Shown here: piece after piece, positions 8,189 to 13,914 of the stretch
Numbering within the stretch: position 1 is the first letter of the stretch
Layout: the number at the start of each line of letters is the position of its first letter
Assembly (NCBI GenBank): GCA_024405075.1
Contig: JAKSPG010000014.1
Span: forward strand, 1-13,985
Origin: Elusimicrobiaceae bacterium
GTDB taxonomy: Bacteria > Elusimicrobiota > Elusimicrobia > Elusimicrobiales > Elusimicrobiaceae
Direction of reading: 5' to 3'
DNA length: 13,985 nt
Translations under genes and position numbers: made by a program
The notes under the pieces: generated by a model
What the model saw: only the letters and a program-made list of their open reading frames with translations
Told to the model about the DNA's origin: nothing
Database searches by the model: none

Positions 8189-8201
8189 ACCTAAAAAATG
8201 C

Positions 8202-8232
8202 TTGCATTATTTACAAAAATTTATAGTATAAT
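8202..8232 (+). promoter_or_regulatory. Promoter of the cold-shock gene
   Basis: TTGCAT (8202-8207) and a perfect TATAAT (8227-8232) are separated by 19 nt, a wide but usable spacing. The predicted start near 8239 gives a ~49 nt leader, much shorter than the ~160 nt leader of E. coli cspA. The leader holds a small ACCG/CGGT hairpin (8245-8256) and an AU-rich stem that could cover the AAGGAAG ribosome-binding site (8271-8277). Confidence 0.5.
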
Positions 8233-8287
8233 AATAACAGGTACACCGGTAGCGGTTGCCTAATTTAATTAAGGAAGTATTAGTAAC

Positions 8288-8491
8288 ATGCCTAAAGGAA
8301 AAGTAAAGTGGTTTAACGATCAAAAAGGTTACGGTTTCGTAACCCCCGAAGATGGTTCTAAAGATCTCTTTGTTCACTATCAAGAAATTCAGGGTGACGG
8401 TTTCAAAACCTTGGCCGAAGGTCAAGAAGTAGAATTTGAAGTCGTAGAATCTGAAAAAGGCCCGAAGGCCGTAAAAGTCGTCAAACTGTAA
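8288..8491 (+). CDS. Cold-shock domain protein (CspA family)
   Basis: This 67-residue single cold-shock domain protein is the standard length for the family. It binds single-stranded RNA and DNA and acts as an RNA chaperone in the cytoplasm. Both RNA-binding motifs are present: KGYGFV (13-18, RNP1) and DLFVHY (26-31, RNP2). The opening KGKVKWFN is typical. The start at 8288 follows AAGGAAG (8271-8277) at 10 nt. The gene stands alone between a divergent ftcD and a strong terminator. The family cannot be divided reliably into cold-induced and constitutive members from sequence, so no specific letter name is given. Confidence 0.96.
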   Translation: MPKGKVKWFNDQKGYGFVTPEDGSKDLFVHYQEIQGDGFKTLAEGQEVEFEVVESEKGPKAVKVVKL

Positions 8492-8492
8492 G

Positions 8493-8511
8493 TTTTGAAA
8501 GACTTTCAAAA
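8493..8511. repeat. 19 bp perfect palindrome after the cold-shock gene
   Basis: TTTTGAAAGACTTTCAAAA is a perfect inverted repeat of 9+9 bases around a central A. It starts 2 nt after the cspA-type stop codon and ends at the first base of the terminator stem. It could be an RNA hairpin protecting the mRNA end or a protein-binding site. Confidence 0.6.
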
Positions 8512-8537
8512 GGGCCCCGGTAACGGGGCTCTTTTTT
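8511..8537 (+). terminator. Strong rho-independent terminator
   Basis: A 9 bp GC-rich stem (8511-8519 with 8524-8532, one G-U pair) closes a GTAA loop and is followed by TTTTTT (8532-8537). It should end the cold-shock transcript. The MATE gene begins only 11 nt after it. Confidence 0.9.
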
Positions 8538-8547
8538 GCGGAATAAA

Positions 8548-9915
8548 ATGAAGAAAAAACAAACACCTGCTCAGGCATCTTTAAAAGAATTGTGGCTACT
8601 CTCCTACCCGTTAATTGTTTTAATGGGGGCGCAGATGGTCATGCAATTTACAGACCGTATGTTCCTGGCTTGGCACTCGCCTGATGCCTTGGCTGCGTGT
8701 GTGCCGGCGGGATTGCTGGCTTTTACTTTTTCCAGTTTGTTTATGGGGCTGTCCGGATATACCAGTGTATTTATCTCTCAGTTTTATGCCAAGAAAAAAA
8801 CAGCTTCCGTAACGCTTTCTTTGTGGCAGGGGATTTGGTTGTCTCTGCTTTCTGCGGGGATCCTGGCGGCCTTGACGCCGCTGGGGCGGATGCTGATTAC
8901 GTCTTTCGGACATGAACTGCCCGTGCGGACGTTGGAAATTTCGTACTTCACCATTTTAAATATTTTTGGAGGTTTCGCGGTCACTAATAATGCCTTGGGT
9001 AGTTTTTTCAGTGGGCGCGGTAATACCAAAATCCCCATGTACACAGCTCTGGCGGGGATTAGCCTAAACATTGTGTTGGACTATGTTTTAATTTTTGGGA
9101 AATTAGGGCTTCCCAGTTTAGGTATTCAAGGGGCCGCGTGGGCCACGGTGATCAGTTGCGCATGCACAACGATCCTTTTTTGCGGACTTATTTATACACG
9201 TAAAAACCGGTACACGTTTAAAATTTCCCGTCTGGCGGGTTTTTATAAACCCATTTTCGTACAGATGGTACGTTTTGGTGTGCCAAACGGATTTGGATTT
9301 TTAATGGATGTGCTTTCTTTTACGTTATTTACTTTTATGATTGGAAACATTGATACACTTTCTTTACAGGCCAGTAATATTGTGATGTCTATGCAGCCGG
9401 TAGTGTTTATGGTTATTGTGGGGTTAGGTGGCGGAATTCAAATCTTAGTAAGTAAATACCAGGGGATTAAACGGCCGGATTTGACGGTGCAAGTAGTTAA
9501 GAATGCGTGCAAATTGGGGTATGGGTATGCGGTGGCGATATCGGTTTTATTCTTCTTTGGGGCTCCGTTATTTTTACACTTGTTTATCCCGGCGAATACA
9601 CCGCATGGGGCGGAAATCGCCGCATTGACATTGCCGCTCATGAAACTGGTCAGTTGCTTTGTACTGATGGATGCAACTTATTTAATTTTTGGGGATGCTA
9701 TACGTGGGGCGGGGGACACCAAATTCTATATGTATGTGATGCTGATATGTGCATGGGGACTTTTGATCCCGGGAACATGGATGATTGTGTATAAATTGCA
9801 TTTATCAGTTTTCTGGGTATGGAGTTGGCTAACTTTCTATGCGGGCCTGACGGCCGTCCTCATGCTGGGACGTTTTTTACAAGGCAAGTGGAAAACGATT
9901 GAAATTACGAAGTAA
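8548..9915 (+). CDS. MATE family multidrug/Na+ or H+ antiporter
   Basis: This 455-residue polytopic protein has about twelve hydrophobic segments in two six-helix halves. It belongs to the MATE family, which exports cationic drugs or metabolites in exchange for sodium ions or protons across the inner membrane. The N-half signature is present: FTDRMF with Asp36 in helix 1, and FSGRGNTKIPMY followed by NIVLDYVLIFGKLGLPSLGIQGAAWAT. The C-half repeats it as FGDAIRGAGDTKFYMY. The substrate is not predictable. ATG 8548 is chosen over the in-frame TTG 8536, because the TTG lies in the T-tract of the preceding terminator; only a weak GGA (8540-8542) precedes the ATG. No separate promoter is visible, so transcription may rely on read-through from the cold-shock unit. 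Confidence 0.92.
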   Translation: MKKKQTPAQASLKELWLLSYPLIVLMGAQMVMQFTDRMFLAWHSPDALAACVPAGLLAFTFSSLFMGLSGYTSVFISQFYAKKKTASVTLSLWQGIWLSLLSAGILAALTPLGRMLITSFGHELPVRTLEISYFTILNIFGGFAVTNNALGSFFSGRGNTKIPMYTALAGISLNIVLDYVLIFGKLGLPSLGIQGAAWATVISCACTTILFCGLIYTRKNRYTFKISRLAGFYKPIFVQMVRFGVPNGFGFLMDVLSFTLFTFMIGNIDTLSLQASNIVMSMQPVVFMVIVGLGGGIQILVSKYQGIKRPDLTVQVVKNACKLGYGYAVAISVLFFFGAPLFLHLFIPANTPHGAEIAALTLPLMKLVSCFVLMDATYLIFGDAIRGAGDTKFYMYVMLICAWGLLIPGTWMIVYKLHLSVFWVWSWLTFYAGLTAVLMLGRFLQGKWKTIEITK

Positions 9916-9933
9916 AGTGTATTAAATACAAGT

Positions 9934-10014
9934 GTCATTCCGTACTTGATACGGAATCTCACCACTTAAAAAAAACGGAAATAAGGTGAGATCCTAAATC
10001 AAGTTTGGGATGAC
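9934..10014. repeat. Palindromic element copy A (cloverleaf-capable)
   Basis: This 81 bp element has ends GTCAT/ATGAC. It can fold as a single hairpin with 30 nt arms (9934-9963 and 9985-10014, mostly paired). Alternatively it can fold as a four-way junction: outer stem GTC/GAC, hairpin ATTCCGT/ACGGAAT (9937-9957), central stem CTCACC/GGTGAG (9958-9963 with 9985-9990), and hairpin ATCCTAAA/TTTGGGAT (9991-10011). The two lateral loops (ACTTGAT and ATCAAGT) are complementary. It lies between the converging MATE and pilin 2 genes. Confidence 0.85.
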
Positions 10015-10020
10015 TTTTTT
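9934..10020 (+). terminator. Likely terminator of the MATE gene formed by element copy A
   Basis: The element's closing base (10014) is followed directly by six T (10015-10020). As a long hairpin plus T-tract it has the form of an intrinsic terminator for the plus-strand transcript, 19 nt after the MATE stop codon. On the minus strand no T-tract follows, so its effect on the pilin 2 transcript is uncertain. Confidence 0.55.
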
Positions 10021-10034
10021 GTCTATGGGATTTT

Positions 10035-10511
10035 TTACAATGTGCCTTTAGTGTTTAATTCTTCGCAAAGTTTGCGTTGGAGAGCGGACGCTCTGTTATA
10101 AGCATAACATTTAATTTGGTCTAAGTCTGTTTTTAATATTTCGATTCCGTAGGGCGTCTCGGCGTTGACAAAGGGCAATCGTTCCGCTTTGGCAATGTTA
10201 GAGCCGCTTGTCCCTCCTGGCGAATAGCGGAAATATTTGGTATCTATGCGGGTTCCACCAAGCCATGATGCCGATGCTCCCGGGATTTCTACATCCAGTA
10301 AATCAATTTCGTCATGTGTGGCATATCGTCCGTTAGCCATGTAAAAAACCTGATTGGCGTTGGCAATCGCGCGCACGAGAGTAATGGCCTCGCTCATGCG
10401 GGATTTTTCTACGGCTTTTTGATACTGCGGCAATGCCACTGCCGCCAAAATGCCGATGATTAAAACAACTACCAATAGTTCAATTAGAGTAAATGCTTGT
10501 TTGCTTTTCAT
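10035..10511 (-). CDS. Type IV pilin-like protein (pilin 2)
   Basis: This is a 158-residue prepilin with leader MKSKQA, then FTLIELLVVVLIIGILAAVA and Glu11 as the conserved Glu5 of the mature protein. The residue before the cleavage site is Ala rather than the usual Gly. The N-terminal 60 residues differ from pilin 3 at only seven positions, and the C-terminal part is clearly homologous: WLGG.RIDTK.FRYS.GGTSG.NIAKA, and a final cysteine pair at 135 and 149. The start at 10511 is fixed by AAGGAGA (10523-10517), 5 nt upstream; the open frame extends further but only through the repeat element and promoter. Element copies A and B lie on either side of the gene. Whether it is a structural pilin or a minor one is not decidable here. 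Confidence 0.9.
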   Translation of the reverse strand: MKSKQAFTLIELLVVVLIIGILAAVALPQYQKAVEKSRMSEAITLVRAIANANQVFYMANGRYATHDEIDLLDVEIPGASASWLGGTRIDTKYFRYSPGGTSGSNIAKAERLPFVNAETPYGIEILKTDLDQIKCYAYNRASALQRKLCEELNTKGTL

Positions 10512-10532
10512 AAATATCTCCTTCATTATATT

Positions 10533-10612
10533 GTCATTCCAAGCTTGATTTGGAATCTCTCTGCTTTCTAAAACAGAAACAAGGAGAGATACCTTACAAG
10601 AGCCGTGATGAC
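10533..10612. repeat. Palindromic element copy B, in the pilin 2 leader
   Basis: This is an 80 bp copy with ends GTCAT/ATGAC, hairpin ATTCCAA/TTGGAAT (10536-10556) and central stem CTCTCT/GGAGAG (10557-10562 with 10583-10588). Relative to copy A these stems carry compensatory changes (GT/AC to AA/TT; A-T to T-A). Its 3' lateral hairpin has decayed. It lies between the pilin 2 promoter and ribosome-binding site, so it is transcribed. Its loop shares a 22 nt identical stretch with copy C. Confidence 0.85.
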
Positions 10613-10640
10613 ATTGGTTTGTATTTTTTCCTGCCCCTTT

Positions 10641-10667
10641 ATTATTGTTTTTTTTTTGATTTGTCAA
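10641..10667 (-). promoter_or_regulatory. Pilin 2 promoter with A10 tract in the spacer
   Basis: On the minus strand, TTGACA (10667-10662), a 15 nt spacer containing ten A (10657-10648), and AATAAT (10646-10641). It aligns base for base with the pilin 3 promoter except for one A less in the tract. The predicted leader is ~123 nt and contains element copy B. Confidence 0.65.
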
Positions 10668-10759
10668 GCCGTATTTCCAGTCCGACGGTATTTTCTCCCT
10701 GTTTGCGAGCCTAAAAAGGCCGTAAAAATCAACAGTAGTTATTTTTTGCTGAAAATTTG

Positions 10760-10765
10760 TACAAT
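10760..10765 (+). promoter_or_regulatory. Candidate -10 box of the phosphorylase gene
   Basis: TACAAT lies 29 nt before the ATG at 10795, but no good -35 box is found 16-18 nt upstream. The 10668-10780 stretch otherwise shows nothing that I can name. Confidence 0.3.
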
Positions 10766-10794
10766 ACTGGTACCTTACATAAGGAGGTGTTTTT

Positions 10795-11610
10795 ATGCAA
10801 GTGCTTCACCAGGCTGATATCGGCGTTTTTGGCGGATCGGGTTTTTACAATTTTTTAAGTGATGTAAAAGAGGAGCAAATTTACACGCCCTACGGCGCAA
10901 CGAGCGATAGTGTGTTCATCGGTACCATTGGCGAACACCGTGTGGCTTTTATGCCCCGCCACCGCCGGGACCACTCTATTCCGCCCCACCAGGTAAACTA
11001 CCGCGCCAACGTATGGGCCATGAAGCATTTAGGTTGCACGCGTGTTATTTCCCCGTGCGCAGCAGGCAGTTTGCAAAAGGAAATTAAACCCGGAGATTTT
11101 GTGATTTGCGATCAGTTTGTGGACTGGACGGACGACCGCAAAAATACATTTTTTGAAAACGTATCCGTATTTGAGGGAATTTCCGTGCAGCATCCTTCTC
11201 CGGCCGAGACGTATTGCCCGCAACTGCGCAAGTTGGCGGTGGCTACTGCGCGGGAATTGGATATCCCGGTACATGATGGGGGAACGGTAATTGTTATCAA
11301 TGGCCCGCGTTTTTCCACCAAGGCCGAGTCCGCCTTCTTTACCCGCCAGGGTTGGCACGTGATTAATATGACGGCCTTCCCGGAAGCATATTTGGTAAAA
11401 GAACTGAACATGTGCCCGTTAAATATCTCGCTCATTACTGACTATGATGCCGGACTGGTGGGGGACATGCCGCCCGTATCGCATGAGACGGTGCTAAAAG
11501 TATTTAATAGTAATATTGAAAAACTAAAAGATATGCTTTTCCGGTTGATTGAAAAAATCCCCGCGCAGCATGATTGTTTGTGCGAACAATCTACGAAGTT
11601 AAATTTTTAA
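10795..11610 (+). CDS. mtnP: S-methyl-5'-thioadenosine phosphorylase
   Basis: This 271-residue enzyme of the PNP/MTAP phosphorylase family cleaves methylthioadenosine with phosphate to adenine and methylthioribose-1-phosphate, clearing the by-product of polyamine and related SAM-dependent synthesis. Visible motifs are GVFGGSGFY (10-18, phosphate site), PRHRRDHSIPPHQVNYRAN (54-72), NMTAFPE (191-197, ribose site) and TDYDAG (215-220). The Asp residues of TDYD favour 6-aminopurine (adenine) substrates over hypoxanthine/guanine. The second motif usually reads RHG, and here it is RHR. A C-terminal CxC (261/263) recalls the disulfide described in some archaeal MTAPs. The start follows a strong AAGGAGGTG (10781-10789). 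The gene lies between two opposite-strand pilin genes and has no functional link to them that I can see. Confidence 0.92.
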   Translation: MQVLHQADIGVFGGSGFYNFLSDVKEEQIYTPYGATSDSVFIGTIGEHRVAFMPRHRRDHSIPPHQVNYRANVWAMKHLGCTRVISPCAAGSLQKEIKPGDFVICDQFVDWTDDRKNTFFENVSVFEGISVQHPSPAETYCPQLRKLAVATARELDIPVHDGGTVIVINGPRFSTKAESAFFTRQGWHVINMTAFPEAYLVKELNMCPLNISLITDYDAGLVGDMPPVSHETVLKVFNSNIEKLKDMLFRLIEKIPAQHDCLCEQSTKLNF

Positions 11611-11623
11611 TGTAGCAAAAATG

Positions 11624-11656
11624 GGCGGGGCTTTTAATAAGCCCCGCCTTTTTTTT
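11624..11656. terminator. Bidirectional terminator between mtnP and pilin 3
   Basis: A perfect 10 bp stem, GGCGGGGCTT (11624-11633) with AAGCCCCGCC (11639-11648), closes a TTAAT loop. On the plus strand it is followed by eight T (11649-11656). On the minus strand it is followed after CA by TTTTT, so it can end both converging transcripts. The plus-strand T-tract overlaps the pilin 3 stop codon. Confidence 0.92.
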
Positions 11657-12128
11657 ATAAAGTACCGGTGGCATCCAGTTGTTCGCAGAGTTTCTTTTGA
11701 ATAGCGGAAGCAGAATATACATAACAATGCAGGCGTTGCGGGTCCGAAATCAGCACCTCTATTTCATAAGTACCGGATCCGTTGGTCATGGGCAAGCGTG
11801 CTGCTTTTGCGATGTTTGTTCCGCTGGTGCCCCCGGTTGAATAGCGAAACCATTTAGTATCTATGCGTATTCCTCCAAGCCACTTTACCGCACTGCCCGG
11901 AATATCAATATCCAGTAAATCCAATTCGGTATGGTCGGCATACCGTCCGTTATTTAAATAAAAAACTTGGTTGGCGTTGGCAATGGCACGCACCAACGTT
12001 ATGGCCTCACTCATGCGTGCTTTTTCTACGGCTTTTTGATATTGCGGCAACGCCACTGCCGCCAAAATACCGATAATCAAAACAACTACCAATAATTCAA
12101 TGAGGGTAAACCCTTTTTTTGTTTGCAT
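11655..12128 (-). CDS. Type IV pilin-like protein (pilin 3)
   Basis: This 157-residue prepilin has leader MQTKKG, a canonical cleavage site G6|F7, then FTLIELLVVVLIIGILAAVA and Glu11 (mature Glu5). It is the paralogue of pilin 2: the core helix and following segment (QKAVEK.RMSEAITLVRAI) are nearly identical, and the rest of the head (about 60-157) is moderately diverged while keeping the C-terminal cysteine pair (135 and 148). The start at 12128 is set by AAGGAGA (12140-12134), 5 nt upstream. Promoter, palindromic element, ribosome-binding site and coding region occur in the same order and spacing as for pilin 2, so the whole cassette appears to have been duplicated. The gene converges on mtnP and shares its terminator. 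Confidence 0.92.
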   Translation of the reverse strand: MQTKKGFTLIELLVVVLIIGILAAVALPQYQKAVEKARMSEAITLVRAIANANQVFYLNNGRYADHTELDLLDIDIPGSAVKWLGGIRIDTKWFRYSTGGTSGTNIAKAARLPMTNGSGTYEIEVLISDPQRLHCYVYSASAIQKKLCEQLDATGTL

Positions 12129-12150
12129 AGAAATCTCCTTAAGTAATGGC

Positions 12151-12230
12151 GTCATTCCAAACTTGATTTGGAATCTCATCGCTTTCTAAAACAGAAACAA
12201 GGTGAGATACTGAAACAAGTTCAGCATGAC
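12151..12230. repeat. Palindromic element copy C, in the pilin 3 leader
   Basis: This is an 80 bp copy with outer GTC/GAC, hairpin ATTCCAA/TTGGAAT (12154-12174), central stem CTCATC/GGTGAG (12175-12180 with 12201-12206), and hairpin ATACTGAA/TTCAGCAT (12207-12227, one mismatch). The loops ACTTGAT and ACAAG remain partly complementary. It lies in the transcribed leader, 22 nt before the ATG. Confidence 0.85.
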
Positions 12231-12259
12231 GTCTTTGTTGCTTTTTTTGCTGACACTTT

Positions 12260-12287
12260 ATTATCGTTTTTTTTTTTGATGTGTCAA
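12260..12287 (-). promoter_or_regulatory. Pilin 3 promoter with A11 tract in the spacer
   Basis: On the minus strand, TTGACA (12287-12282), a 16 nt spacer containing eleven A (12277-12267), and GATAAT (12265-12260, 5 of 6). The predicted start near 12253 gives a ~125 nt leader holding element copy C. The remaining stretch 12288-12342 holds nothing that I can identify. Confidence 0.7.
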
Positions 12288-12342
12288 GGAAAATTTGTGG
12301 TCTAACGAAATTTAAGGATGTTTTAATGAAGCAAAAATAGGC

Positions 12343-12411
12343 AAAAAAATAACTTTCCCTTCGGCTTATTCCACATTAAAAACCCGGTGGCATGATAAGC
12401 GAAGGAAAAGT
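12343..12411 (-). terminator. Long-stem terminator of the dacB-like gene
   Basis: Bases 12352-12369 pair with 12395-12411 (about 17 pairs with one C-A mismatch and one bulged G), with an inner CCAC/GTGG helix (12371-12374 with 12387-12390). Read on the minus strand, the stem is followed after a short TTA by seven T (12349-12343). It lies 37 nt past the stop codon of the minus-strand gene. Confidence 0.6.
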
Positions 12412-12447
12412 AAAATAGCGTAAGTCCGGTTTGCGCCGGCACTATAA

Positions 12448-13914
12448 TCACTTTTGTTTTAGCAGTTCTTTAATAATGTCCTCGTGGATGCGGTAGAGAG
12501 CTTCGTCTTTTCCGGCTAAATTGTTGGCCATAAACACAAACGAAATCAGCTTTCCCTGTTCGTTGCGTACGTATCCGGCGGCGGCTTTTACGCTGTCGAT
12601 CGTGCCGCCTTTTACGCGCACTTCCTCAATTTTTTTAAGCGGTTTTAAAAAGCGGCGTAGCAGGAGTAAATCGCCCCGGTCGTCAGGGGTGGCAAGGGAG
12701 TTATAATAATATTCAAAATGCGGGCTTTGCACCATGTAGTTTAACGTGCGTACCAACACGCGCGGTGTAATTAAGTTGTCGCGCGATAGACCGCTGCCGT
12801 CGTAGAGTACCAGTTCGTCCGGTTTGGCCATTTTATGCTCGGTTAAAAATTTCTTCAGCTGGTTTACACCATTTTCTATACTGCCCGCTTGCCCGGCGTA
12901 CAGGGCCAGGTGACGCAGAAGCATGTCCGCATATAAGTTGAAACTGCGCTTATTAACAATGACGATGATGTCTTTTAATTCCGGCGACTGGTACGTATGC
13001 AGTTTTTTCATAGCCGTATAATCGGGGGCTTGTGTTAGGAGTTGGAGCGTTCCCGTCACCAAGATGTCTTGTTTTTGCAACGCTTCCTGCAGGGCTTGTA
13101 AGGCAAGCAAGGGCGGTTGCGGTAGTGCCCCTTTAATGGTAAATCCACGCAGACTGGTGGGAATCGTACCGAAAATTTTGAGGTTATATTGCTCCGGCGC
13201 GCCGTATACGTAGGCATTATCTTTATTAGATTTAGCGTCAGTCGTTACGAAACTTTGTAGCGTTAGGCCGGGCAGTTGCGGATCGGTATGATCCACCTGT
13301 ACGGGTTGGTTGCCGCGCAGTTGAGGCGAAAAATGAATTTCAAATAGATTATCGTTAAAACACAACGGACTGGCAGGTGCGGCAAAATAGTTGCCCATAT
13401 TTTCCCAGTTTACCTTCGGGGCGACGGACGGTCCTTCAAATAAAGAAACATCGGCATACAGGTTACCGTTAATTTGCCGAATGCCGGCCTCTTTGACGGC
13501 TTGTGCCCACTTTTGTGCGACGGCTTGCCAGGTTTCTGCGCCGGTTACGCGGGTGGAGCCGAGCGTCATATCCCCGCCGCCTTGCAAATAAAGCGAGCCG
13601 TTTAACGTGCCTTTTTCATTCGTAGTTCCTTGCGCGTACAAATGAGTTTCAAAACGGTGATGCGGGCCGAATAATTCCAACGCAGCCGCGGTAGTTAGCA
13701 GTTTAAGCGTACTGGCCGGGGTAAGGCGCAGCTCGTCGTTTATCGTAAAAAAAGGCGGTTGAGTGCCATCGCTATACAAAGCTGTTCCGCCCCAAAGGGC
13801 GTGTTTTAAAAAGGGGTGTTGGAGTTTTTCTTCCACCGTTTGCTGCAACGATTGTGCCGACGTGTGTAAGGCGGCCAGGGCAAAAATTCCCAGCAGGATA
13901 AAACGCTTGTTCAT
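12448..13914 (-). CDS. dacB: D-alanyl-D-alanine carboxypeptidase/endopeptidase, PBP4 type
   Basis: This 488-residue exported member of the S13 (PBP4/DacB) family trims or cleaves peptidoglycan stem peptides in the periplasm. A signal peptide (residues 1-20, core FILLGIFALAALHTSA) supports the ATG at 13914 rather than the in-frame ATG at 13950. Active-site motifs are SxxK as STLK (68-71), with Ser68 the nucleophile and Lys71 the base; SxN as SFN (324-326); and the family's DGSGLSRDN (372-380). The third motif, usually KTG, reads KGG (435-437) in VRVKGGTID. The long insert between SxxK and SxN is typical of the family. There is no Shine-Dalgarno sequence; the upstream bases are AT-rich, and a weak TATCTT (13927-13922) would make the mRNA nearly leaderless. 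The gene seems to be monocistronic. Confidence 0.93.
   Translation of the reverse strand: MNKRFILLGIFALAALHTSAQSLQQTVEEKLQHPFLKHALWGGTALYSDGTQPPFFTINDELRLTPASTLKLLTTAAALELFGPHHRFETHLYAQGTTNEKGTLNGSLYLQGGGDMTLGSTRVTGAETWQAVAQKWAQAVKEAGIRQINGNLYADVSLFEGPSVAPKVNWENMGNYFAAPASPLCFNDNLFEIHFSPQLRGNQPVQVDHTDPQLPGLTLQSFVTTDAKSNKDNAYVYGAPEQYNLKIFGTIPTSLRGFTIKGALPQPPLLALQALQEALQKQDILVTGTLQLLTQAPDYTAMKKLHTYQSPELKDIIVIVNKRSFNLYADMLLRHLALYAGQAGSIENGVNQLKKFLTEHKMAKPDELVLYDGSGLSRDNLITPRVLVRTLNYMVQSPHFEYYYNSLATPDDRGDLLLLRRFLKPLKKIEEVRVKGGTIDSVKAAAGYVRNEQGKLISFVFMANNLAGKDEALYRIHEDIIKELLKQK

Noticed and set aside
8536..8547. TTG start extending the MATE protein by four residues
   Set aside because: The codon is formed by the end of the T-tract of the preceding terminator; ATG 8548 is the natural start.
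10512..10667. N-terminal extension of pilin 2 by 52 residues
   Set aside because: The extension translates the repeat element and promoter; a proper ribosome-binding site and a class III leader define the start at 10511.
12129..12179. N-terminal extension of pilin 3 by 17 residues
   Set aside because: It reads through part of element copy C; the AAGGAGA and the leader peptide place the start at 12128.
9934..12230. CRISPR array made of the three ~80 bp repeats
   Set aside because: Copies are 520 bp or more apart, too long, not separated by uniform spacers, and no cas gene is present.
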